Source: Pseudomonas sp.
GTDB lineage: Bacteria; Pseudomonadota; Gammaproteobacteria; Pseudomonadales; Pseudomonadaceae
Direction: 5' to 3'
Assembly (NCBI GenBank): GCA_030654635.1
Contig: JAURXE010000301.1
Span: forward strand, 1-5,926
Length of the DNA stretch: 5,926 nucleotides
The number at the start of each line of letters is the position of its first letter. Positions within the stretch are counted from its first letter, which is position 1. The notes under the pieces were generated by a model that did no database searches, had not been told where the DNA came from, and saw nothing but the letters and a program-made list of their open reading frames with translations. The position numbers and the translations under genes are program-made. Shown here one piece after another: positions 1 to 5,204 of the stretch.

Positions 1-1512
1 CACGCCGCCGCTGGTATTGGCCGCCACCAGCAAGGTCGGGTCGACCCCGATCTGGTGCGCCGTGGTGGCTTGCAGCGAGCTGAACAGGGCGTTGGACGAA
101 GTGTCCGAACCGGTCAGAAACACCCCGAGCCAGCCGAGGAACGGCGAGAAGAATGGGAAGGCCACGCCGGTGCCGGCCAGTACCAGCGCCAGTGTCGAAG
201 ACATTCCCGAGTAGTTAGTGACGAAGGCGAAAGCCAGCACCATGCCAATCGACAAAATCGGCAATTTCAACTCAAGCAGAGTATCGCGCAGAGTGGTCAG
301 ACCAGTTTTAAAATCGATCCGCAGTACCAGCATCGAGATCAACGCGGCGAAGAAAATCGCCGTGCCGGTGGCCGATACCGGGTCCAGTTTGTAGATGGCG
401 GCAATGGCGGTCGGGTTGGCGACAATCGGCGCGACCTTGATCACCAGCTGGTCCAGGTGCGGGATGGCGAAGTACAGCACCCAGTTTTCCAGCACGCCGC
501 CGACGGCGAACAGCGCCTTGAAGGGTTTCAGGGTCCAGATGGTCACCAGTACGGTGAGGATCAGGAAGGGTGACCAGGCTTTGAGGATTTGCCCGAAGCT
601 GTACGGCGACGGCGTGGTACCGCGGGGACCACCGAAACCGCCGCCGAATGCCACTACTGCAGAGCTCACGCCGGCCACTGCGGCCTTGGCGGCGCGCGCC
701 GGTTGCCAGACCTGGAGGAACAGCGTCAAGGAGATCAGGCTGACCAGGGCCGAGGTGATGTCCGGCAGTTCTGGGCCGATGAAGTTGGATGTGAGGTATT
801 GGGTGATGGAGAAACTGACACCGGCCACCAGTGCCGCCGGCCAGGTTTCTTTGATGCCGCGCCAGCCATCCATCATCGCCACCAGCCAGAAGGGCACCAG
901 CACCGCCAGAAACGGCAGCTGACGACCGGCCATGGCGCCGATCTTGAACGGGTCGATGCCGGTTACCTGGCCGGCCACGGTGATCGGGATGCCGAGGGCG
1001 CCGAAGGCCACCGGGGCGGTGTTGGCAATCAGGCACAGGCCGGCGGCATACAACGGGTTGAAGCCTAGGCCGACCAGCAAGGCGGCGGTGATCGCCACCG
1101 GAGCGCCGAAGCCGGCCGCACCTTCGAGGAAGGCGCCGAAGGCGAAGCCGATCAGCAGCACTTGCAGGCGCTGGTCATCGGTGATCGACAGCACCGAGCT
1201 GCGGATTACTTCGAACTGGCCGCTCTTGACCGTCAGCTTATAGAGAAACACGGCTGCGACTATGATCCAGGCAATCGGCCACAAACCGTAGGCGAAGCCA
1301 TAACCGGCGGCCGCGAAGGCCATGTCGGCGGGCATCTGGAAGGCAAAAATCGCCACGGCAATCGACAGTGCCAAGGTGATGCTGCCGGCGACGTGACCCT
1401 TGAGGCGAAATACCGCCAGGGCGAGGAAGAAGAATACGATCGGAATCAGTGCCGCCAGCGCCGACCAGCCGAGGCTGCCGAGTGGGGTGTAGAGCTGTTG
1501 CCAGGTTTGCAT
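1..1512 (-). CDS. lldP: L-lactate permease LldP (LctP family), C-terminus cut off by window edge
   Basis: Inner-membrane transporter that brings lactate (and usually glycolate) into the cell, probably by proton symport, to feed lactate dehydrogenases. I translated the minus strand codon by codon: the frame is open for 504 codons with no stop or frameshift. It starts [16 protein letters not shown], typical of Pseudomonas LldP. Long hydrophobic stretches alternate with short loops throughout. Conserved-looking family segments are [13 protein letters not shown] (about residues 128-140), [12 protein letters not shown] (171-182), [14 protein letters not shown] (291-304) and [13 protein letters not shown] (465-477). 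Family members are about 550-565 residues, so roughly 50-60 C-terminal residues lie outside the window. Full lactate-catabolism operons in Pseudomonas continue with lldD and a D-lactate dehydrogenase gene; these would lie to the left and are not seen here. It is divergent from its likely regulator lldR, with a matching operator between them. Confidence 0.96.
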   Translation of the reverse strand, partial: MQTWQQLYTPLGSLGWSALAALIPIVFFFLALAVFRLKGHVAGSITLALSIAVAIFAFQMPADMAFAAAGYGFAYGLWPIAWIIVAAVFLYKLTVKSGQFEVIRSSVLSITDDQRLQVLLIGFAFGAFLEGAAGFGAPVAITAALLVGLGFNPLYAAGLCLIANTAPVAFGALGIPITVAGQVTGIDPFKIGAMAGRQLPFLAVLVPFWLVAMMDGWRGIKETWPAALVAGVSFSITQYLTSNFIGPELPDITSALVSLISLTLFLQVWQPARAAKAAVAGVSSAVVAFGGGFGGPRGTTPSPYSFGQILKAWSPFLILTVLVTIWTLKPFKALFAVGGVLENWVLYFAIPHLDQLVIKVAPIVANPTAIAAIYKLDPVSATGTAIFFAALISMLVLRIDFKTGLTTLRDTLLELKLPILSIGMVLAFAFVTNYSGMSSTLALVLAGTGVAFPFFSPFLGWLGVFLTGSDTSSNALFSSLQATTAHQIGVDPTLLVAANTSGGV

Positions 1513-1527
1513 GATGGGGTGGCCCCT
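1513..1527 (-). promoter_or_regulatory. lldP ribosome-binding site inside a small GC hairpin
   Basis: On the minus strand AGGGG (1523-1527) is the only Shine-Dalgarno-like stretch before the lldP ATG, with a rather long gap of 10 nt. Its GGGG can pair with CCCC (1516-1519) across a CCA loop, which would hide the site. The four G:C pairs are seen directly; any effect on translation is inference. Confidence 0.5.
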
Positions 1528-1594
1528 AATTGTTGTTGGAGTGCCTGGGTGTAAACGCTAAGGCGATTGGCAGGCCTTGTGACGCTTACCGGAA

Positions 1595-1615
1595 TAAATT
1601 GGTAATACCAATTTA
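1595..1615. promoter_or_regulatory. LldR operator (perfect 21-bp palindrome)
   Basis: The arms TAAATTGGTA (1595-1604) and TACCAATTTA (1606-1615) are perfect reverse complements around a single central A. The core ATTGGT-NNN-ACCAAT is the known recognition pattern of FadR-subfamily GntR regulators such as PdhR and LldR. It lies in the lldP/lldR gap, directly after the predicted lldP transcription start, where a bound dimer would block transcription. Assignment to LldR rests on adjacency to lldR and on the family consensus. Confidence 0.85.
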
Positions 1616-1640
1616 CAAAACTGCCTGCTCAGAGTAAAAG
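1612..1640 (+). promoter_or_regulatory. candidate promoter of lldR overlapping the operator
   Basis: TTTACA (1612-1617, 5 of 6 to the -35 consensus) and TAAAAG (1635-1640, 4 of 6 to the -10 consensus) are separated by 17 nt. The -35 box shares bases with the right arm of the operator, and the -10 region overlaps that of the lldP promoter on the other strand. A start near 1647 would leave a leader of about 157 nt before lldR. This is weaker than the lldP promoter; no clearly better plus-strand promoter was found nearer to lldR. Confidence 0.35.
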
Positions 1641-1659
1641 GACAGTTGTTGCCTGTCAA
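1631..1659 (-). promoter_or_regulatory. sigma70-type promoter of lldP
   Basis: On the minus strand a consensus -35 box TTGACA (1659-1654) is followed after exactly 17 nt by TACTCT (1636-1631), which matches 4 of 6 positions of the -10 consensus. Transcription would start near 1622-1624, giving a leader of about 110 nt. The operator palindrome would then sit at about +8 to +28, a classic repression position. Confidence 0.65.
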
Positions 1660-1803
1660 TTTGTCGCACTACGACTTTGGTCTAGGGTGGGTATGCCGCG
1701 CTGTCCTTGTGAGGCTTTTGTCGGCTGGTTAGGCTGGGCGGCATTGATGAGAAAGGCCGCTTAAGCGCGAACTAAACGCGGTGTCATGCAGTTAGGGGGA
1801 TTT

Positions 1804-2571
1804 ATGGGCTTTGGTCAGGTGCAACCGCGCCGTTTGTCGGATGACATCGTCAGTCAACTCGAAGCGCTGATTCTTGAGGGTTCGCTGCAGACCGGGGAGC
1901 GCTTGCCAGCGGAGCGGGTGTTGGCGGAGCGCTTCGGTGTGTCGCGGCCGTCGTTGCGTGAGGCGATTCAGAAGTTGGTGGCCAAAGGCTTGCTGGTCAG
2001 TCGTCAGGGCGGTGGCAATTACGTGGCCGAGTGGTTGGGAGCGACCTTTAGCGATCCCTTGCTGCATTTGCTGGAGAACAGTCCAGAGGCACAGCGCGAT
2101 CTGCTGGAGTTTCGTCATACGCTGGAAGGCTCTTGCGCCTTCTATGCGGCGCAGCGGGCCACTGAACTGGACCGTGAGCGTTTGCGCGAGGCCTTCGAGC
2201 AGTTGCAGCAGTGTTATGCCGCGGTCGATAAGGTCACCCGGGCGCAGGAGGGCGCGGCGGATGCGCGCTTTCATCTGGCGATTGCCGAGGCTAGTCATAA
2301 CGCCGTGCTGCTGCACACCATTCGGGCGTTGTTTGATCTGCTCAAGCGCAATGTGCTGACCAACATCGGTGGCATGTACGCCCAGCGAAGTGAAACTCGC
2401 GAGATGCTAATGCAGCAACACGGCGAGTTATACGCGGCGATTATGGGTGGTCAGGCGGAGTTAGCGCGGCAGGTATCGAACCGGCATATCGACTATGTGC
2501 AGGAGGTGCTGGCTGAAGTCGGTCAGGAGGCCCAGCGCACCGCGCGGGCACAGCGGCGGCAGGGCTTGTAA
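1804..2571 (+). CDS. lldR: Lactate-responsive GntR/FadR-family transcriptional regulator LldR
   Basis: DNA-binding repressor of the lactate-use genes; in known cases L- or D-lactate releases it from DNA. The 255-residue protein has a winged helix-turn-helix at about residues 10-78, with the GntR motif ERLPAERVLAERFGVSRPSLREAIQKL (32-58, recognition helix around SRPSLREA) and the wing RQGGGNYV. An FCD effector domain follows (about 97-235). Its presumed metal ligands D153, H157, H206 and H228 have the same spacing (4, 49, 22) that I recall for the Zn-binding LldR of Corynebacterium glutamicum. I chose the ATG at 1804 rather than the in-frame ATG at 1786 because AGGGGG (1794-1799) is a good ribosome-binding site for it and Pseudomonas LldR proteins begin MGF. 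It is divergent from lldP. The ending -ARAQRRQGL is typical of the Pseudomonas orthologues. Confidence 0.95.
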   Translation: MGFGQVQPRRLSDDIVSQLEALILEGSLQTGERLPAERVLAERFGVSRPSLREAIQKLVAKGLLVSRQGGGNYVAEWLGATFSDPLLHLLENSPEAQRDLLEFRHTLEGSCAFYAAQRATELDRERLREAFEQLQQCYAAVDKVTRAQEGAADARFHLAIAEASHNAVLLHTIRALFDLLKRNVLTNIGGMYAQRSETREMLMQQHGELYAAIMGGQAELARQVSNRHIDYVQEVLAEVGQEAQRTARAQRRQGL

Positions 2572-2585
2572 CGGCTTAGGGTCGA

Positions 2586-2610
2586 ACGGCTGCGCTGGGT
2601 GCGCGGCCGT
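2586..2610 (+). terminator. possible terminator hairpin between lldR and smpB
   Basis: ACGGCTGCGC (2586-2595) and GCGCGGCCGT (2601-2610) can form a 10-bp stem, with one U-G pair in the plus-strand RNA, around loop TGGGT. It lies 14 nt after the lldR stop and directly beyond the smpB stop, where a shared terminator is expected between convergent genes. There is no proper T-run on either side, and the minus-strand version has a C-A mismatch, so intrinsic termination is uncertain. Confidence 0.4.
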
Positions 2611-2611
2611 A

Positions 2612-3094
2612 TCAGTCTTCCTTGCCCTTGTTGCGCACGGCCCGATGCAGCTCGCGATCGGAGTCGCGTTCTTTCTCGGTGTTGCGCTTGTCGTACTCTT
2701 TTTTACCTTTACCAAGGCCGATTTCGCACTTGATCAGGTGGGCCTTCCAGTAGATCGCCAGGGCGACGCAGGCGTAGCCTTTTTGCTGCACGGCGTTGAT
2801 CAGTTTTTCCAGCTCGCGCTTGTTCAGCAGCAACTTGCGGGTGCGCAACGGGTCAGCAATTACGTGGGTGCAGGCGGCGGTCAGTGGTGCGATATGACAG
2901 CCAATCAACCAGGCCTCGCCATTTTTCAGCAGCACATAACTGTCGACTAGCTGGGCTTTGCCAGCGCGCAGGCTTTTGACTTCCCAGCCAGACAACACCA
3001 GACCTGCTTCGAATTTATGTTCGATGAAGTAGTCGTGACGGGCTTTCTTGTTTTGGGCAATGCTGCCCTGAGACTGTTTCTTTTGCTTGGCCAT
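2612..3094 (-). CDS. smpB: SsrA (tmRNA)-binding protein SmpB
   Basis: Small basic RNA-binding protein that brings tmRNA to stalled ribosomes in trans-translation, the main ribosome rescue pathway. The 160-residue length is normal. Family landmarks are [21 protein letters not shown] (11-31), [11 protein letters not shown] (36-46), [20 protein letters not shown] (51-70), [15 protein letters not shown] (84-98) and the basic C-terminal tail [21 protein letters not shown] (128-148), which enters the ribosome's mRNA channel. The start MAKQKK agrees with Pseudomonas SmpB. No Shine-Dalgarno precedes the ATG, and a TATAAT box lies 8 nt upstream. The tmRNA gene itself is not in this window. It is convergent with lldR and divergent from ratA, so probably transcribed alone. 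Confidence 0.97.
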   Translation of the reverse strand: MAKQKKQSQGSIAQNKKARHDYFIEHKFEAGLVLSGWEVKSLRAGKAQLVDSYVLLKNGEAWLIGCHIAPLTAACTHVIADPLRTRKLLLNKRELEKLINAVQQKGYACVALAIYWKAHLIKCEIGLGKGKKEYDKRNTEKERDSDRELHRAVRNKGKED

Positions 3095-3309
3095 AGTGGC
3101 GCATTATAAGCAGTCGCGGCCAAGACGGCTACGGCGAAGGTGGCTGCTTGAGGGGGTGAGCGGAAACCCGGACAATGCGTGCGCCATAATGTTGTTGCTG
3201 GACCTTTATCGCTGCAGTGTTGGGCGTCAGATTGAAATTTTATTTTGCCGGTGGGGCTTTGTTGTCTTCGTCGGCGTATTTGTTACCTCATTGTCTAAGT
3301 GAGACCGGC
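3095..3309. other. divergent smpB/ratA intergenic region
   Basis: This 215-bp gap carries the smpB -10 box at its left end. To the right an A/T-rich stretch (3231-3246, including TTGAAA and TATTTT) is the likeliest area for ratA control, but I could not pair boxes with good spacing and so call no ratA promoter. No RNA gene or repeat is apparent. Confidence 0.4.
3103..3108 (-). promoter_or_regulatory. -10 box of smpB, very close to the start codon
   Basis: On the minus strand a perfect TATAAT ends 8 nt before the smpB ATG (3094). A start 6-8 nt after the box falls within about 2 nt of the ATG, so the mRNA would have almost no leader. The -35 region is poor: at 17-nt spacing it reads TAGCCG, 3 of 6 to consensus. 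A TG lies close upstream but not at the exact extended -10 position. Confidence 0.5.
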
Positions 3310-3744
3310 ATGACCACTCGTATTCTGCGCTCTGCTTTGCTGCCATATCCGGCGCAGACCTTGTATGACCTCGTCAACGATGTTGCCCGTTACCCGGAGT
3401 TTCTGCCTTGGTGCTCGGCGACTGAGGTGCTGGAGGTCAGCGAGGTGCAGATGCTCGCTCGGCTGGTGGTTGCCAAGGGCGGGCTGAGTCAGCGCTTCGT
3501 CACGCGCAATCAGCTGCTTAGCGGTCAGCGAATTGAGATGAATCTCGAAGAGGGACCTTTTAGTCAGCTGCACGGGGTCTGGGAGTTTAAGGCGCTGGGT
3601 GCCAGTGCCTGCAAGATCAGCTTGGACTTGGCTTTTGATTATGCAGGGCCTTTGGTGCGGGCAACCCTGGGGCCCTTGTTCAATCAGGCTTCAAACACCC
3701 TGGTCGACGCGTTTTGCCAACGGGTGAAACAGCTCTATGGATAA
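3310..3744 (+). CDS. ratA: RatA/COQ10-type START-domain protein
   Basis: A 144-residue protein filled by one polyketide cyclase/COQ10 (START-like, SRPBCC) lipid-binding fold. Landmarks are SALLPYPAQTLYDLVNDVARYPEFLPWC (8-35), LVVAKGGLSQRFVTRN (52-67), the strand EGPFSQLHGVWEFKAL (81-96), and the C-terminal helix GPLFNQASNTLVDAFCQRVKQLYG (121-144). In E. coli the homologue RatA was reported to inhibit 70S ribosome assembly when overexpressed, while eukaryotic homologues (Coq10) bind ubiquinone; which applies here cannot be read from sequence. I chose the ATG at 3310 (MTTRILRSALLPYP) because family similarity begins there, although the frame is open further upstream to 3217. A weak GAGA (3301-3304) serves as ribosome-binding site. 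The stop overlaps the start of rnfH, so the two are co-translated. Confidence 0.92.
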   Translation: MTTRILRSALLPYPAQTLYDLVNDVARYPEFLPWCSATEVLEVSEVQMLARLVVAKGGLSQRFVTRNQLLSGQRIEMNLEEGPFSQLHGVWEFKALGASACKISLDLAFDYAGPLVRATLGPLFNQASNTLVDAFCQRVKQLYG

Positions 3745-4051
3745 GCCGAGTATCGGTATCGAAGTGGCTTATGCCCTCGCGGATCGGCAAAAGCTATTGC
3801 GTCTACAAGTACCTTGCGGCACCACTGTGCGTCAGGCAGTACTGATGTCCGGTATGGATGGGTATTTCCCCGGGCTGGATTTATCCAGCTGCCCGCTGGG
3901 GATTTTTGGCAAGGCGGTGAGTCAACCGCAGGAGCGGGTGCTGCTTGAGGGGGAGCGCATCGAGATTTACCGGCCGCTGTTGGTTGACCCCAAAGAGGTG
4001 CGTAAACAGCGCGCCGAAAAGGCCGCGAGAGCCAAGGCCTTGGGCGATTAG
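3737..4051 (+). CDS. rnfH: RnfH-family ubiquitin-like (beta-grasp) protein
   Basis: A 104-residue small protein of the RnfH family (also called RatB), with a beta-grasp fold related to ThiS/MoaD but without their C-terminal GG. Visible family motifs are IEVAYALADRQKLLRLQVPCGTTVRQAVLMSG (8-39), CPLGIFGKAV (52-61), and the conserved end ERIEIYRPLLVDPKEVRKQRAEKAA (73-97). The biochemical role is unknown; the name comes from rnf operons of some bacteria, yet no rnf genes are near. Its ATG overlaps the last 8 nt of ratA, and GGGTGA (3722-3727), inside ratA, is a reasonable ribosome-binding site. A strong terminator follows 21 nt after the stop. The pairing with ratA next to smpB is conserved in gammaproteobacteria. 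Confidence 0.93.
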   Translation: MDKPSIGIEVAYALADRQKLLRLQVPCGTTVRQAVLMSGMDGYFPGLDLSSCPLGIFGKAVSQPQERVLLEGERIEIYRPLLVDPKEVRKQRAEKAARAKALGD

Positions 4052-4072
4052 CGGCAGTTTCTTGCGCGCATA

Positions 4073-4098
4073 AAAAAGCCCGGACTTCCGGGCTTTTT
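4073..4098. terminator. bidirectional intrinsic terminator of ratA-rnfH and bamE
   Basis: GCCCGG (4078-4083) and CCGGGC (4088-4093) pair around loop ACTT, and the stem is extended by five A:T pairs (4073-4077 with 4094-4098). The A run on one side and T run on the other give both strands a U-tract. It sits between the rnfH stop (4051) and the bamE stop (4112), so it can end both convergent transcripts. Confidence 0.92.
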
Positions 4099-4111
4099 AG
4101 TTTTGCGGGGC

Positions 4112-4636
4112 TTACTGCGGTGCGCTTTCCAGGGGTTCTGGGCTGGGCACTGGAGTGGTCTCGACGTTGTCGACTTCGCCCTGGATCTTCTCCAGCAAGG
4201 AGCCTGGTGCAGGTGGCGCTTCTTGGGTTTCGGTCGCAGGCTTTGGTTGGCTGCTCGGCGTGCTGCCGGCTTCCTGGCCAAGAATGGCTTCATCGCGGCT
4301 GACGCCAGGCATGAAGTCGCCGGCCAGACCGATCAGCTGATCGTCATCATTAAAGAGGATGCTGGCGTGTTCTTGTTGGCGCTGACCGCCGCCGGGCTGC
4401 AAGGTGTAAATGTAATCGAGGCGGTTGGGGTGGAAGGTGTCGCTGATCAGGGCGTTGCCCATGATAAACCGCACTTGTCGTCTGGTCATTCCAGGCTTCA
4501 ACTGGTCTATCATGTCCTGCGTAACGACGTTGCCTTGTTGAATGTCGAGTTTATAAACACCGGGGAACGAACAGCCGGCGAGTGCGAACAACCCTGCAAG
4601 GGTCAGGCTGGTCAGCAGGAGCTTGGTGTTTTGCAT
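4112..4636 (-). CDS. bamE: Outer-membrane assembly lipoprotein BamE (OmlA)
   Basis: Small lipoprotein subunit of the BAM complex, which inserts beta-barrel proteins into the outer membrane; in Pseudomonas it is called OmlA. The N-terminus is a lipoprotein signal: MQNTK, a hydrophobic core (6-18) and lipobox LAGC with Cys22. Residue 23 is Ser, not Asp, consistent with outer-membrane sorting. The BamE domain follows: [36 protein letters not shown] (28-63) and [18 protein letters not shown] (66-83). After about residue 118 comes a tail rich in Pro, Glu, Ser and Thr (to 174), making the protein longer than E. coli BamE (about 113 residues). GGAAG (4651-4647) is the likely ribosome-binding site. 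It is divergent from fur, an arrangement known in P. aeruginosa. Confidence 0.96.
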   Translation of the reverse strand: MQNTKLLLTSLTLAGLFALAGCSFPGVYKLDIQQGNVVTQDMIDQLKPGMTRRQVRFIMGNALISDTFHPNRLDYIYTLQPGGGQRQQEHASILFNDDDQLIGLAGDFMPGVSRDEAILGQEAGSTPSSQPKPATETQEAPPAPGSLLEKIQGEVDNVETTPVPSPEPLESAPQ

Positions 4637-4733
4637 CGGTGGGCGACTTCCACTATCTTGGCTGGGTAAACTTAACCCCGATCATACCTGCATTAAAGGA
4701 AGCTGCGAAGCAGCATCCGTGAGAAAGCTGACC
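4637..4733. promoter_or_regulatory. divergent bamE/fur control region
   Basis: Only 97 bp separate the two start codons, so both promoters must overlap each other or the neighbouring gene. I see only weak elements: TTTAAT on the minus strand (4697-4692, 5 of 6 to a -10 box) and TTGGCT on the plus strand (4658-4663, -35-like), each without a good partner. No recognisable Fur box was found, so autoregulation of fur is not supported here. Confidence 0.4.
4702..4714 (+). other. small hairpin in the fur leader
   Basis: GCTGC (4702-4706) and GCAGC (4710-4714) form a perfect 5-bp stem around GAA, ending 7 nt before the weak GAGAAAG (4721-4727) that serves as the fur ribosome-binding site. It could affect fur translation, but it is short and may be chance. 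Confidence 0.3.
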
Positions 4734-5138
4734 ATGGTTGAAAATAGCGAGCTACGCAAAGTTGGCCTGAAAGTGACCCTGCCGCGGGTCAAAATTCTGC
4801 AGATGCTTGATTCGGCCGAGCGCCGACATATGAGCGCAGAAGAGGTTTACAAGGCGCTGATGGAGTCCGGTGAGGACGTTGGCCTGGCCACGGTTTATCG
4901 CGTTCTGACCCAGTTTGAGGCCGCCGGTTTAGTGGTGCGTCACAACTTTGATGGTGGTCATGCGGTATTCGAGTTGGCTGACGGTGGGCACCACGACCAT
5001 ATGGTTTGTGTTGAGACTGGTGAGGTCATCGAGTTCATTGACGCCGAGATTGAAAAACGCCAAAAAGAGATCGTCAGTGAGCACGGTTTTGAGTTGGTCG
5101 ACCACAATCTGGTGCTCTACGTACGCAAGAAAAAGTAA
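4734..5138 (+). CDS. fur: Ferric uptake regulator Fur
   Basis: Iron-sensing repressor of siderophore, uptake and small-RNA genes; a dimer that binds Fur boxes when loaded with Fe2+. The 134-residue protein is close to P. aeruginosa Fur along its whole length, starting MVENSELRKVGLKVTLPRVKIL. The winged helix spans about 1-82 (DVGLATVYRVLTQFEAAGLV around the recognition helix, 48-67), and the dimerisation/metal domain follows. Metal ligands of the P. aeruginosa structure are all present: H32, E80, H89, E100 and H86, D88, E107, H124. Only one cysteine exists (C92), so the CxxC structural zinc site of E. coli Fur is missing, as in other Pseudomonas Fur. The ATG at 4734 gives the normal length; the frame is open further upstream (to 4623, with GTG at 4719), but that extension is not family-like. 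A long hairpin follows the stop. Confidence 0.97.
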   Translation: MVENSELRKVGLKVTLPRVKILQMLDSAERRHMSAEEVYKALMESGEDVGLATVYRVLTQFEAAGLVVRHNFDGGHAVFELADGGHHDHMVCVETGEVIEFIDAEIEKRQKEIVSEHGFELVDHNLVLYVRKKK

Positions 5139-5142
5139 GCGT

Positions 5143-5196
5143 AACGCCAGAATGCACAAAGGCGACCTTAGGGTCGCCTTTGTGCGTTCTGGCGTT
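5143..5196. terminator. long bidirectional hairpin terminator between fur and recN
   Basis: The arms 5143-5167 and 5172-5196 pair over 25 bp around loop TTAG. The only imperfect pair is T5153 with G5186. The inner part, AAAGGCGACC with GGTCGCCTTT, is a typical terminator core with short T-runs. The outer 15 bp (AACGCCAGAA side) extend it far beyond usual size. It begins 4 nt after the fur stop and ends 8 nt before the recN stop, so it can serve both convergent genes. Confidence 0.85.
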
Positions 5197-5204
5197 GTTG
5201 AAAC

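Noticed and set aside
395..1068. Long open frames on the plus strand (175 and 159 codons) and a 242-codon minus-strand frame at 308-1036 inside lldP
   Set aside because: The continuous minus-strand frame from 1512 to 1 encodes a complete-looking permease. The others are shadow frames with Arg/His/Gly/Pro-rich or low-complexity translations typical of out-of-frame high-GC DNA.
1758..1767. 10-bp palindrome CGCTTAAGCG upstream of lldR
   Set aside because: It is short, does not extend, and does not match the LldR-type operator; it could easily be chance.
1792..2359. 174-codon minus-strand and 161-codon plus-strand frames inside lldR
   Set aside because: They overlap the clear GntR/FCD coding frame entirely and have no family features or plausible ribosome-binding sites.
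3189..3302. Small hydrophobic ORF (37 codons, MLLLDLYRC...) ending 7 nt before the ratA start; possible leader peptide
   Set aside because: It has no ribosome-binding site and no recognisable signal or family feature; the upstream part of its frame overlaps the smpB start region. Only conservation in relatives would revive it.
3310..4051. ratA-rnfH read as a classic type II toxin-antitoxin module
   Set aside because: The RatA/RatB names suggest this, but the proteins are a START-domain protein and a beta-grasp protein conserved as core genes. There is no antitoxin-type DNA-binding domain and no sign of mobility.
4120..4340. Short plus-strand frames opposite bamE
   Set aside because: They are antisense to the well-supported lipoprotein gene, which has a clear lipobox and BamE motifs, and they show no features of their own.
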